In this document: positions 26,445 to 34,859 of the stretch, in pieces
Position numbering within the stretch: position 1 is the stretch's first letter
How the letters are laid out: every line of letters begins with the position of its first letter
NCBI GenBank assembly: GCA_020634435.1
Contig: JACKBS010000008.1
Coordinates: 310,001-374,000 of the forward strand
Direction: 5' to 3'
Origin: Ardenticatenaceae bacterium
GTDB lineage: Bacteria; Chloroflexota; Anaerolineae; Promineifilales; Promineifilaceae
DNA length: 64,000 nucleotides
The notes under the pieces: generated by a model
The model's database searches: none
The model's input: only the letters and a program-made list of their open reading frames with translations
Told to the model about the DNA's origin: nothing
Translations under genes and position numbers: made by a program

Positions 26445-27188
26445 TTATGTTATCTGGTTAATATTTTGGGCAACGGCCGTATCCAACAACCAGGTGAGCG
26501 TGCCGTGGCTGGGCCGAATGCGCTGGGCGGGCAGCTGATCCGGTTGGTATGCTCCGTAGAGCACTTTTTGCAGTACGGCCGCTTTGCTGGCCCCCGTTAC
26601 CAGGAAGATCACATGCCGCGCCTGGTTGATCACCGTGGGCGTCAGGCTGAGGCGCTGCGCGGGACGGCCGTCGTAATCTGCCGTTACGCCAATGACCCAC
26701 TCCGGCGGGTCTACCGGTGAGCCGGGGAAAAGCGAGGCGGTGTGGCCGTCGCTGCCCATGCCTAGCAGCACAACATCCAGGACGGGAACGGCCGTTCCCC
26801 TCGCGAATTCCTTAAGCTGCTGCGTGTAGTCAGTCACCGCTGCGATCATGGCCAATTCGCCTTTGGCGCGGTGCACATTTTCGGATGGGATGGGTACGTG
26901 TGGCAGCAGCAGCTCGGCAATCTGCCGGTAGTTGCTGCCCTCGTCATCGGGCGGCACCAGCCGCTCATCGCCCCAAAAGAGGTGCGTTTGGTGCCAGGGC
27001 ATCGCGTCGCGGAACGGCGGCTGGCCCCACAATTGGTACACCCCGGTTGGTGTACCGCCCCCAGAGAGCGCGATACTGAAACGGCCGTTCTCCACCACGG
27101 CTTCTTGCGCTAATTCGGTCAGCAGATGGGCCGCGGCCTCGCTCAATGCGGCCACGTCGGCAAAGCGGTGCAGGGTGAAATCACTCAT
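26445..27188 (-). CDS. pgl: 6-phosphogluconolactonase
   Basis: A 247-residue enzyme that hydrolyses 6-phosphogluconolactone in the oxidative pentose phosphate pathway. FSIALSGGGTPTGVY, WGDERLVPPDDEGSNYR and LLGMGSDGHTASLFPGSP are the family motifs. The frame is open upstream, but ATG 27186-27188 overlaps the glucokinase stop by 8 nt, indicating translational coupling, and the preceding codons have no homology character. glk-pgl pairing supplies the first steps of glucose entry into the pathway. Confidence 0.93.
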   Translation of the reverse strand: MSDFTLHRFADVAALSEAAAHLLTELAQEAVVENGRFSIALSGGGTPTGVYQLWGQPPFRDAMPWHQTHLFWGDERLVPPDDEGSNYRQIAELLLPHVPIPSENVHRAKGELAMIAAVTDYTQQLKEFARGTAVPVLDVVLLGMGSDGHTASLFPGSPVDPPEWVIGVTADYDGRPAQRLSLTPTVINQARHVIFLVTGASKAAVLQKVLYGAYQPDQLPAQRIRPSHGTLTWLLDTAVAQNINQIT

Positions 27189-28173
27189 TGAGCAAATCGA
27201 GCCCGGCCCAGGCCGCGCCCAGCAGCGCCGTTTGCGGATTGCAGATGACTTGCAGGGGCATGTTGAGCAGCAGTTGGGTAAAGCGCCCTTTGTCGGCAAA
27301 CTGCGAGATGAAGCGCTCTGTTTGCAGCAAGTTGAGCAGGCGCGGCGGAATGCCACCGCCCAGGTAAACGCCGCCAGTGGACAGCACTTTCAGGGCCATG
27401 TTGCTGGCCTCTCCCGCCAAAATATCCACAAACATTTGCAGGGTGGCCACGCAAATATCGGCCGTTTTGGCCAGCCCGGCCTCCACGATGACCGGGGTGG
27501 GGTCTTCGGCCTGTTCAATTTGCTCACGCAGCCAGTCTGGTTCGGGGAAACGGCCGTCTTGCTGCCAAAAGGCGTACAGGTTGGGAATACCGCTCCCGGA
27601 GCAAACGCGCTCGAAGCTCACGTGGTCATATTTTTGTTGCATGAAGGCCAGCATGGCGCACTGGTCGGGGTTGGTGGGGGCAAAGGAAGCGTGCCCGCCT
27701 TCCGACGGATGGGCCTGGTAACGCTGGCCATCCCAAATGAGGAACCCTTCGCCCAGCCCGGTGCCGGGGGCAATGACAGCCACCGCGCCGCCCGGTTCGC
27801 CCCGGCCTTCGTTGATGCTGGCCAGGTCGTCGCCTTGCAGGTGCGGCACGGCGTTGGCGATCGATTCCAGGTCGTTGAGCAGGGTCACGTGCTCCACGTG
27901 CAGCGTCTGCCTGATAACGGCCGAATCAATAACCCAGGGTAGATTGGTGATTTGGGAACGGCCGTTTACCACCGGTCCCGCCACCCCAAAACTGGCTGCG
28001 TCGATGGTAATGTCTTTGTCGGCAATAAATTGGGTAATAATGGCTTCCAGCGAAGGAAAACGGCCGCTGGGAAAGGTTTGTAGGTGCAGGGGATGCAGCG
28101 GTTGTTGTAGATCATCGGCTGCAAAAAGTGCCAGAACTGTTTTGGTTCCGCCTATGTCGCCAGCTAATAACAT
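27181..28173 (-). CDS. glk: Glucokinase
   Basis: A 330-residue cytoplasmic kinase of the bacterial Glk type, not ROK. GDIGGTKT is the phosphate-binding loop, LLNDLESIA holds the catalytic Asp, and APGTGLGEGFL with PSEGGHASFAP are hexose-site motifs. It makes glucose-6-phosphate and overlaps pgl by 8 nt. Confidence 0.93.
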   Translation of the reverse strand: MLLAGDIGGTKTVLALFAADDLQQPLHPLHLQTFPSGRFPSLEAIITQFIADKDITIDAASFGVAGPVVNGRSQITNLPWVIDSAVIRQTLHVEHVTLLNDLESIANAVPHLQGDDLASINEGRGEPGGAVAVIAPGTGLGEGFLIWDGQRYQAHPSEGGHASFAPTNPDQCAMLAFMQQKYDHVSFERVCSGSGIPNLYAFWQQDGRFPEPDWLREQIEQAEDPTPVIVEAGLAKTADICVATLQMFVDILAGEASNMALKVLSTGGVYLGGGIPPRLLNLLQTERFISQFADKGRFTQLLLNMPLQVICNPQTALLGAAWAGLDLLNE

Positions 28174-28241
28174 CGAAATACCTCATCCTGTGTGACCCTG
28201 GTTTTATCTGCTTGGCCAGGGTTGGTTCTGTCTGTCTCTAA

Positions 28242-28526
28242 TTATGGGACAACCTGAACGCCGCGCCAAAACGCCACGTAATTGGTGATTTGGCTGGCTG
28301 CTGCCGATGGCGTGGGGTAGTACCAGGCAGCATTTTCGTTTTTCTGCCCGTTTACTTCCAGCGTGTAGTAGCTGGCCACACCTTTCCAATGGCAGGTGGT
28401 ATGATGGTTGCTTTCTTTGAAATATTCGCGATTAATTGTTTGTGGCGGAAAATAATGGTTGCCTTCAACGATCTCGGTCTGATCGCTTTCAGCCAGGACA
28501 ACGCCATTCCAAATGGCTTTGGGCAT
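28242..28526 (-). CDS. DUF427 family protein
   Basis: A 94-residue protein: KAIWNGVVLAESDQTEIVEGNHYFPP, CHWKGVASYYTL and AAWYYPTPSAAA are the DUF427 signature. Function is not established; the fold is a small beta barrel. ATG 28526 has AGGAGA six bases upstream and is chosen over the longer frame to 28622. Confidence 0.88.
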   Translation of the reverse strand: MPKAIWNGVVLAESDQTEIVEGNHYFPPQTINREYFKESNHHTTCHWKGVASYYTLEVNGQKNENAAWYYPTPSAAASQITNYVAFWRGVQVVP

Positions 28527-28618
28527 GGGATTTCTCCTTGATTGTTTTGTTAATGGTGGCTGTTTGCCGGGCAAAACCGCTGTGCTGCACCCGGCGGCTT
28601 TTGGGGAAGGATCGCTTA

Positions 28619-28957
28619 TCAATCGTCCGAATTGGAATCGGCCGTTTTCAGGATGTGCAGCAAAATTTCAAACTCATCGCGACAATCAGGACACAAATCG
28701 AGGTGGTTTTTTACCAGGGGCATCACTCGCTCGGCTTCTTCGGTGTTGGCGACCAGCTCCACGTACTCATCAAGCAGGGCAAACGCCTCTTCGCAGGAGT
28801 ACGCGTTGTCTAGCGTGGTCTCCAAACGGTGCATCAAATCCACCAGGTGATCCTGGGTCATTACCGTATCACCTGTGGGTTGGTTTGCACTGCTGTATTC
28901 ATTCATGGGGTGTTTTGATCTGCCAAGCAGATTTTTAATCCGCGTCCAAATTGTCAT
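28619..28957 (-). CDS. Zinc-finger anti-sigma-like protein
   Basis: A 112-residue protein. The C-terminal half has SCEEAFALLDEYV and HLDLCPDCRDEF, the HxxxCxxC pattern of ZAS anti-sigma factors. It has no membrane segment, so it would be a soluble sensor. The sigma factor gene lies 115 bp upstream on the same strand, which supports an anti-sigma role. In-frame ATGs at 28906 and 28861 are alternative starts. Confidence 0.75.
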   Translation of the reverse strand: MTIWTRIKNLLGRSKHPMNEYSSANQPTGDTVMTQDHLVDLMHRLETTLDNAYSCEEAFALLDEYVELVANTEEAERVMPLVKNHLDLCPDCRDEFEILLHILKTADSNSDD

Positions 28958-29072
28958 GTTGCCTGTGGATCACTCAAATGCCGTGATCCATCTCCTGAAT
29001 ATGTACGTTTGATGATCCAATTCCCTCACTTCTTACTTTAACCCCGGTTTTGACCACCAGAACAACCCTGCT

Positions 29073-29708
29073 TTAATCAAACACCTGCAAGATGTCGCCC
29101 GGTGTGTAGCCATCTTGCGCCAGACTTTTCTTGAGTTTGACGCGGGCATCGTGCAGCAGCTTGTAGACGGCGTTGGGCTTCATATCTAGCTGCGTGGCAA
29201 TCTGCTCCGTGGATTTGCCCTGGATCACTGAATCGACCAGAGCCGTGCGCTGCCGCTCGGTCAGGTCATTTTCAATGAGATTTTGCACGTAGGTGAGTAG
29301 CTCCGCACGGGCGGTTCTTTTTTCCGGCGTTGGCGCGTCATCGGCGACAAAGCTGGGGGTGAAGACGCTTGTTTCGGTTTCGGTGAGGCTGTTGAGGGAG
29401 CTGTCTTGCCACCGCTTGCGCCGCAGTTCGGTCAGGGCCACGGAAATGGCAATTTTGTGGGCCCAGGTGGTGAATTTGCTGAGTCCGGCAAAGGTGTCTA
29501 GCTTTTCCAGCACCTTCAGCACGGCTTCCTGGGCAAAATCTTCTGCCTGGGCATCGAACTCTAAGGCTGGTGTTTTGACCTGCGCCAGTAAACCCCGCTT
29601 GAGGCCGTTGGTAAGCAGACGACTGAGGTCGGCAACGGCCGTTTCATACTCAGGATGTTCTGGTTGCAGCTCGGCCAGCCACTGTTCGTTGGTTCGTTTG
29701 GTAGTCAC
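29073..29708 (-). CDS. ECF-type sigma-70 factor
   Basis: A 211-residue sigma factor. Region 2 includes AEDFAQEAVLKVLEKLDTF and KFTTWAHKIAISVALTELRRKRW; region 4 has LTERQRTALVDSVIQGKSTEQIATQLDMKPNAVYK as helix-turn-helix. No region 3. It is probably controlled by the zinc-finger protein encoded next. It diverges from the glutaredoxin gene. Confidence 0.9.
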   Translation of the reverse strand: MTTKRTNEQWLAELQPEHPEYETAVADLSRLLTNGLKRGLLAQVKTPALEFDAQAEDFAQEAVLKVLEKLDTFAGLSKFTTWAHKIAISVALTELRRKRWQDSSLNSLTETETSVFTPSFVADDAPTPEKRTARAELLTYVQNLIENDLTERQRTALVDSVIQGKSTEQIATQLDMKPNAVYKLLHDARVKLKKSLAQDGYTPGDILQVFD

Positions 29709-29809
29709 GTCGCCTATTATAGCTAAAATTTTGGGGCAAGGCTGGTAGGTCAGCCGATTTTGGGTATGATTGGGCGAACAATTTTGGCGGAGAGCAATGG
29801 AAGGAGACG

Positions 29810-30076
29810 ATGAGCGAAACAGAAAACAAAGCAGACCAGATCATCATGTATACCACCAGTTGGTGCCCCGACTGCCATCGGGCCAAATATTTGCTGGACG
29901 AGTACGGCATCCCTTACACGGCCATTGATGTGGAGCAAGACCCCGACGCATTGGCATTTGTGAAGCAGGTCAATAACGGCCGTCGCGTAGTACCTACCAT
30001 TGTGCTGCCCGATCAAACCATTTTGGTGGAGCCGTCCAACGCGCTCTTAGCAGAAAAGGTCGGTTTTAAGCTTTAA
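29810..30076 (+). CDS. Glutaredoxin-like (mycoredoxin-type) protein
   Basis: An 88-residue thioredoxin-fold protein with active site WCPDC (C19, C22), followed by the cis-Pro loop RRVVPTIVLPD. This resembles mycoredoxin-1 or NrdH-type redoxins. GGAG lies in GAAGGAGACG before the ATG. The ComX-like gene follows after 177 bp with its own promoter elements. Confidence 0.9.
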   Translation: MSETENKADQIIMYTTSWCPDCHRAKYLLDEYGIPYTAIDVEQDPDALAFVKQVNNGRRVVPTIVLPDQTILVEPSNALLAEKVGFKL

Positions 30077-30080
30077 TGCG

Positions 30081-30113
30081 CTGCAACTAGCCTGCAACTT
30101 GCCTGCAAACTTT
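30081..30113 (+). promoter_or_regulatory. Three phased 11-bp direct repeats (PhoB/OmpR-style box)
   Basis: CTGCAACTAGC (30081-30091), CTGCAACTTGC (30092-30102) and CTGCAAACTTT (30103-30113) are contiguous. Eleven-bp direct repeats are the binding pattern of PhoB/OmpR regulators, and they end 35 nt before a TATAAT, just upstream of where the -35 would be. An OmpR-type regulator gene lies 1.5 kb downstream. Confidence 0.5.
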
Positions 30114-30148
30114 AAGACTTTCTCAATGCAATCACGCGCAATATCCTT

Positions 30149-30154
30149 TATAAT
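30149..30154 (+). promoter_or_regulatory. -10 box TATAAT of the ComX-like gene
   Basis: A consensus TATAAT with no good -35 at the expected distance (the region reads AATGCA). A weak -35 below activator repeats fits an activated promoter. The leader to the start codon is about 95 nt. Confidence 0.5.
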
Positions 30155-30253
30155 GAAGCCACTTTAGTCAGGCTGTTGCTATCGCGTGCTAAGGCACCTG
30201 GAGTTGCCGACCGACTCTCAGAAGATGGCATAGCTCAGTAGTTCGCAGGAGAT

Positions 30254-30427
30254 ATGACCAACATGAAAGAGTCCATGTCGATCCAAAAGTTCAACGAGTT
30301 GTTAAAAGCTGGTAAATCTGAAGATTCTTTGCTAGCCACCTTGCTCCAATTAACCAAAGTAACTGATCACAAAGAGCTGCCTAAATTGCGTAAGGCAGAT
30401 GCTTGGGGTTGGGACTGGGATTGGTAG
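30254..30427 (+). CDS. 57-residue Trp-rich peptide, candidate ComX-like pheromone or RiPP precursor
   Basis: A small ORF, MTNMKESMSIQKFNELLKAG onward, ending in DAWGWDWDW and TAG. AGGAG (30247-30251) precedes the start; ATG 30263 has the better spacing. The N-terminal ~45 residues look like a helical leader (NELLKAGKSEDSLLATLL) and the tail has three Trp at every second position. The next gene is a ComQ-like prenyl synthase. In Bacillus, ComX precursors of 50-60 residues carry a Trp near the C-terminus that ComQ prenylates before export. I infer the same type of system here. No homologue could be checked. Confidence 0.65.
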   Translation: MTNMKESMSIQKFNELLKAGKSEDSLLATLLQLTKVTDHKELPKLRKADAWGWDWDW

Positions 30428-30483
30428 GCGCTTGGGGCGAATGGGGGTTACGGCCGTAAATTCGTCCTCTTCTCTTCCGGATC

Positions 30484-30506
30484 GTGTGTAGAGGTCGGCT
30501 ACACAC
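30484..30506 (+). terminator. Hairpin between precursor and synthase genes
   Basis: 8-bp stem GTGTGTAG / CTACACAC with loop AGGTCGG and no T-run. It may protect the precursor mRNA or reduce transcription into the synthase gene. Confidence 0.45.
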
Positions 30507-30589
30507 AATCTCCACTGTTTTGTTCATCCAACAAACCAAAAGCTAAACATGATAAAGAGTAAACAGATCCCGAAGGGTAGGTGAGCTGC

Positions 30590-31543
30590 ATGATTCAACT
30601 TTCGCAAATTGAGGCTCATTTGCTGCGGCAGCCCGAGGTGGCTGCCTGGCCGGCCATGATTGAGGTTTGGCAGCGCTATGCGCGGAATCCACGCTCCTGG
30701 CTGCTGCCGGAGCTGGCTTGTCAGGCGGTAGATGGGGATTTGGCGGCGGTCGTGCCGGTGATTACGGCCGTTGCGTGCAGCCACATCAGCATTGTTTTGG
30801 TGGATGATATTTTGGATGATGATCCCAAAGGGTTGTATCGCCAATTGGGGGCAGGGGTGGCGGCTAACCTGGCGCTGGCGTTTCAGGCTGTGGCGTACCG
30901 GGTGGTGGCGGAGTTGGAGACGGCCGTACAGCCACAGCTCCTAGCCGAACTCATCAGCCTCAATCTGCAAACAGCACGCGGCCAGCACCTGGATGTGCAG
31001 CCTGAATTATCTGAAGCGCATTATTGGGCCACTGTTGAAGCGAAAAGCACACCGTACTACGGCGCTGGGTTTTACCTAGGGGCGTTGGCCGGTGGCGCGG
31101 CGCGTGAAGTAGCTCTTGAACTGCGCCGTTTTGGCGTGTTCATTGGCCAGATTATCCAGGTGAGCGATGATTTAGCAGATGCATATCATGTGCCTGCCTG
31201 CCCAGATTGGCAGCGAGGTGGGGGGAATCTGGCCATCCTCTATGCTCGTCTGGCGGAGCATGAAGGCAAAGCTCGTTTTGAGGCGCTGCTGCCCCAAATT
31301 GAGAAGGTTGAAGCGCTCGAAGAAGCCCAGCAGATTTTGCTCCAGAGTGGGGCCGTAAGCTACTGCATTTACCATTTGTTGCAGCTGGCGCGGCAAGCGC
31401 GGGATGTCTTGGCTGGCTGTGCCGTAGCCAGACCGGAACTGTTACAGCAGTTTTTGGCTGAGCGGGTAGCCCATCTATTTGAGTTGTTAGAAGCCAGCAA
31501 CATGCCGCTGCCAGATGAACTGGCAGCAGAGCTATTGGGCTAG
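30590..31543 (+). CDS. Polyprenyl synthase-like protein, ComQ-type candidate
   Basis: A 317-residue all-helical protein of the isoprenyl diphosphate synthase fold. First Asp motif: DDILDDD (72-78); second: SDDLAD (192-197); GQHLD (131-135) and the Lys of EAKST (152) also match the fold. Two usual features of chain-elongating enzymes are absent: the N-terminal GGKRxR motif and the RRG after the first Asp motif, a loss also seen in ComQ. ATG 30590 has AGGTGA five bases upstream. With the preceding Trp-rich peptide gene this suggests prenylation of a peptide. An ordinary prenyl synthase cannot be excluded. Confidence 0.75.
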   Translation: MIQLSQIEAHLLRQPEVAAWPAMIEVWQRYARNPRSWLLPELACQAVDGDLAAVVPVITAVACSHISIVLVDDILDDDPKGLYRQLGAGVAANLALAFQAVAYRVVAELETAVQPQLLAELISLNLQTARGQHLDVQPELSEAHYWATVEAKSTPYYGAGFYLGALAGGAAREVALELRRFGVFIGQIIQVSDDLADAYHVPACPDWQRGGGNLAILYARLAEHEGKARFEALLPQIEKVEALEEAQQILLQSGAVSYCIYHLLQLARQARDVLAGCAVARPELLQQFLAERVAHLFELLEASNMPLPDELAAELLG

Positions 31544-31564
31544 GCGGTGAGGTGTCTTTGTGAT

Positions 31565-32287
31565 CTACAGGGGTGAGTCAGAACCGGAGTTGAAGCGGTA
31601 CCCCGTACCGCGCTCGGCGACGATGTAGGTAGGTTCGTTGGGATTGACCTCAATTTTGCGGCGCAGGCGGTGTACATGCACATGCAGCCGGTCTTCTTGC
31701 GCTTCTTCCATGGGCCAGATGCGGTTGAGCAAAAAGTCGGTGGTAACAATGCGCCCTGAGTTGCGTACCAGGATGTAGAGCAGCTTGGTTTCGGTGGGGG
31801 TTAGGGAGACGGGTTCGCCTTCCACCAGTGCTTCGCGATTGGGGAAGTTGACCATTAGCCGTTCGTCGATGCGGGTGGTGGATTCCAGCGTGTAGCTGTA
31901 GTCGCCCATGCGCCGCAGCACGCGTCCTACGCGAGCTTTTAGCTCTTCCGGGTTAAACGGCTTCACGATGTAATCTTCGGCGTACTGTTCCAGCCCTTCA
32001 ATGATGGTTTCTTCGGTGTTAACGGCCGTTAGCATAATGATTGGCATGTCGCTGAATTCACGTACGGCATGGCAAAACTCAAAGCCGCTCATGACGGGCA
32101 TGTGCAGGTCCACAATGGCTAAATGGGGCATGCCGTGCCGGTTGATCAGTTTGAGAGCGTCCTGGCCAGAAGCGGCCGTCATAACCTGGTAACCGGCTTG
32201 TTCGAGGGTGTGCTGCACAATGCGCAGGGTAAAAGCATTGTCATCTACAGCGATAATTTTTTGCGATTCGATGGGTGAGTCTAGCAT
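31565..32287 (-). CDS. OmpR/PhoB-type response regulator
   Basis: A 240-residue DNA-binding regulator: receiver domain (about 10-125) with phospho-Asp D60 in LAIVDLHMPVMSG and Lys in YIVKPFNP, then a winged helix (about 140-235) with VSLTPTETKLLYILV and VHVHRLRRKIE. It converges on the ComQ-like gene with 21 bp between stops. No histidine kinase is adjacent. Its family binds 11-bp direct repeats like those at 30081-30113, which makes it a candidate regulator of the peptide gene, though only by position and family. Confidence 0.9.
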   Translation of the reverse strand: MLDSPIESQKIIAVDDNAFTLRIVQHTLEQAGYQVMTAASGQDALKLINRHGMPHLAIVDLHMPVMSGFEFCHAVREFSDMPIIMLTAVNTEETIIEGLEQYAEDYIVKPFNPEELKARVGRVLRRMGDYSYTLESTTRIDERLMVNFPNREALVEGEPVSLTPTETKLLYILVRNSGRIVTTDFLLNRIWPMEEAQEDRLHVHVHRLRRKIEVNPNEPTYIVAERGTGYRFNSGSDSPL

Positions 32288-32679
32288 AGTCGTTTCTTTC
32301 TATTCTAAAAATTTCAGCTCGTCAGGGTTTACTTGGTAGTCTTATGTTATCTTTCTAGCTGTCAGAATTGGCACAGTATAGCTTAAGACGGCCGTAAGAT
32401 AAAGTGAAAAAAAGCGTGAATAGTACTATTCGTTGCGCGAACGGCCGTTTCTTCACTCGCTATTTACACCAGTAAGTTGTCCCGGCGCGCCAATCGTTGC
32501 CGCACACCCTATTTCTGCTAGAATTTCATACCCTTACAGCCGCTAATACAAGCTGTGAATTTTGCTCACTGCTAAGTTGGTGCAAAACGGGCAATTTTGG
32601 CGCATTTAGCAGGCTGAGGTGAAGGGGTTTTCATAGGGAAGATTGATTGTGGCTTTTGCATGGAAAACGGCCGTTATCT

Positions 32680-32825
32680 TTGCCCTTGTCATCTGCATGT
32701 GTTATAACAGGGATGATAAATGGGATATATTTCACAAACAGCTTGTGAACATTAAAAGATAGATTTTTTAAACCCCGCAGCGGTGCCTCGCAAAATTCCA
32801 GGCACCTAACTGTTGGGTTTTTATT
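32680..32825 (+). ncRNA. Candidate small RNA with own promoter and terminator
   Basis: In the 841-bp gap 32288-33128 no convincing gene is seen. TTGCCC (32680-32685), 17 bp, and TATAAC (32703-32708) look like a promoter. About 110 nt later a two-step hairpin (AAACCC / GGGTTT outside, GGTGCCT / AGGCACC inside, 32770-32820) ends in TTTTTATT. No plus-strand gene lies close upstream for this terminator to serve. A TTCACAA / TTGTGAA inverted repeat lies at 32731-32749. Confidence 0.4.
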
Positions 32826-32853
32826 ATCGGTTGTAGCAAAGTAGTTAACATTG

Positions 32854-32873
32854 TTGAAAACGGCCGTTTTCAA
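32854..32873. repeat. Extended 20-bp palindrome around ACGGCCGT
   Basis: TTGAAAACGGCCGTTTTCAA is a perfect 20-bp palindrome centred on one copy of the genome-wide ACGGCCGT word, in the gap before nuoA. Confidence 0.7.
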
Positions 32874-33128
32874 AGCAGCATTTCCTCAAATTTGACTTCT
32901 ATAAAAAGGAAGTGCTGAGCTTAACGCCATTGATTTTTACTTTTCGCCCTGTTATGCAGATTTGCGAAACGGTTTGTCGCCCGCAACAAAACAACAAGCG
33001 CTGCAGGAGACATCCCATCCCATCTTAGCGGCCATTCCTAAATAATGTGATGTGTGCTCTGACAAGACAATTTGTCACATCATCACCTGTTTGTGAATGG
33101 ACACTTATCGAGTGGAGGAAGAACACCC

Positions 33129-33485
33129 GTGCAAAGTGAGTGGCAATTTATCGTCCTATTTGTGGCAATAGCTCCCCTGTTAGCGGTAGCGCCCATCCTC
33201 ATTAACTGGTTGCTCGGCCCCAAAAAACCCAACCCCATCAAGCAGCAAACGTATGAATGCGGTGTGGAAACGGTTGGAGATGCCTGGGTTCAGTTCAAGG
33301 TTCAGTACTACATTTACGCCCTTGTATTTGTCATTTTTGACATTGAAGCCGTCTTTCTGTTTCCAATTGCCGCCGCTTACGGCAATCTGAGTCTCTATGC
33401 TGTTGGTGCGGCCGTCGTGTTTATCTTCTTGCTGGCTGACGGCTTACTCTACGCCTGGAACCGCGGCGTTTTGGAATGGATTTAA
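33129..33485 (+). CDS. nuoA: NADH-quinone oxidoreductase subunit A
   Basis: A 118-residue membrane subunit with three helices. TYECGVE and FVIFDIEAVFLFP are the NuoA hallmarks at the quinone-site loop. GTG 33129 follows GGAGGAA by 8 nt and is preferred to the longer frame from 33072. It is the first gene of a membrane-arm-only cluster, since nuoB, C, D and I do not follow. Confidence 0.93.
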   Translation: MQSEWQFIVLFVAIAPLLAVAPILINWLLGPKKPNPIKQQTYECGVETVGDAWVQFKVQYYIYALVFVIFDIEAVFLFPIAAAYGNLSLYAVGAAVVFIFLLADGLLYAWNRGVLEWI

Positions 33486-33497
33486 GGGGAATAGCCC

Positions 33498-34832
33498 ATG
33501 AGCTTTAATATTGCAGAGTTTATCTCAAGTATTTTTGATCTCACCGCTGGTAGCTACCTGGCCAGCGTTTGGGGGACCGAACCCTGGGTGAGCGTGGTGC
33601 TAGACATCATCGGTATTTTGATTGTCGCCACGGTTCCGTTGGTGTCGGTGTTCTTTGTGGGTCTGGCAGAACGCAAGGTGTTGGCCCGCATGCAGGATCG
33701 CATTGGCCCCAATCGTGTCGGTGGCAAGTACGGTTTGCTGCAAATGTTTGCCGATGTGGTCAAGATGCTCACCAAGGAACTGCTGGTGCCAGCTGGGGCA
33801 GACAAGGTGGCGTATTTTCTAGCCCCAGTTCTGTCATTAGCAACCTCTGCGTTGCTTTTTGCGGTTGTGCCTTTTGCCCCAGGCGTCATTGGCACAAACC
33901 TGGGCATCGGCGTTTTTTACGTTCTTTCTATTAGCTCGATCTCGGTCGTGGGTCTTTTGCTGGCGGGATGGGGGTCTAACAATAAATATGCTCTTCTGGG
34001 GGCCTTCCGGGCTGTTGCTCAGCTGGTAAGTTATGAAGTACCGATGATTCTCTCATTGTTGGTACCCATTATCTTGGCCAGCTCCATGTCTACGATGGAT
34101 ATGGTTGAAGCTCAAGCCATTCCTTTTGTTATTTTTGCGCCAATCTCAGCGCTTATCTTCTTTGTTTCCTCGCTGGCTGAAACGGGCCGTTCTCCGTTTG
34201 ACTTGTTAGAAGCTGAATCTGAAATTGTGGCTGGTTTCCATACGGAATACAGCGGCATGGTGTTTGGCCTTTTTATGGCGGCTGAATACATGGGCATCAT
34301 GTTTATGTGCTTCATGTTCTCAACGGCTTACCTGGGCGGTTATCGGTTCTTCGGATTAGAAGAAATTGTCTTGTCCAATGGGTTCCAACTCGGCCGTCTT
34401 TTGGGACTATTTATCACCATTTTTAAAGGTGCCCTGGTTTTCTTTGTCTTCATGTGGCTGCGGGCGACCTTGCCGCGCTTGCGCATTGACCAACTGCTGA
34501 ACTTCAATTGGAAGTTTATGGTTCCGCTCACGATTACGCTTTTATTGACGGTAGCTGTACTGGATCGCCTGATCTTGGATTACATTCCCGAGATTGGTGA
34601 TGCCGGCCGGGCGGGCATTCATTTTGTGAGTAACATCCTGATTGGTTTTGCCGGATTGGAGGTGTTGCGCCGTGCCGCACAGCGGCAGCGTAGGCACCAC
34701 AATGATACCAGCACGATTTTGGCCGTTGCTGAAAATGAGGGTGCGCCCATTTACGTGCCGGTTGAAGCTGAACCGGCCTATGCCCATGATGCCCACGGGC
34801 ACGACGCACACGAGCCGGTTCCGGCGCATTAA
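33498..34832 (+). CDS. nuoH: NADH-quinone oxidoreductase subunit H
   Basis: A 444-residue subunit that forms the quinone channel and joins the two arms of complex I. AERKVLARMQDRIGPNRVG, ETGRSPFDLLEAESEIVAGF and LRATLPRLRIDQL are diagnostic. The C-terminus extends about 70 residues beyond the usual end with a His/Asp-rich tail (HDAHGHDAHEPV). Twelve bp follow nuoA. Confidence 0.95.
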   Translation: MSFNIAEFISSIFDLTAGSYLASVWGTEPWVSVVLDIIGILIVATVPLVSVFFVGLAERKVLARMQDRIGPNRVGGKYGLLQMFADVVKMLTKELLVPAGADKVAYFLAPVLSLATSALLFAVVPFAPGVIGTNLGIGVFYVLSISSISVVGLLLAGWGSNNKYALLGAFRAVAQLVSYEVPMILSLLVPIILASSMSTMDMVEAQAIPFVIFAPISALIFFVSSLAETGRSPFDLLEAESEIVAGFHTEYSGMVFGLFMAAEYMGIMFMCFMFSTAYLGGYRFFGLEEIVLSNGFQLGRLLGLFITIFKGALVFFVFMWLRATLPRLRIDQLLNFNWKFMVPLTITLLLTVAVLDRLILDYIPEIGDAGRAGIHFVSNILIGFAGLEVLRRAAQRQRRHHNDTSTILAVAENEGAPIYVPVEAEPAYAHDAHGHDAHEPVPAH

Positions 34833-34859
34833 TCTTTTGGCTTTCACAGGAGTAAGCTT

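Noticed and set aside
32631..32873. Minus-strand 80-codon frame in the gap before nuoA
   Set aside because: No ribosome site, no recognisable motif, and it overlaps the candidate sRNA and a palindrome.
33072..33128. His-rich N-terminal extension of NuoA (MSHHHLF)
   Set aside because: A strong GGAGGAA lies between this stretch and GTG 33129, where the normal NuoA begins.
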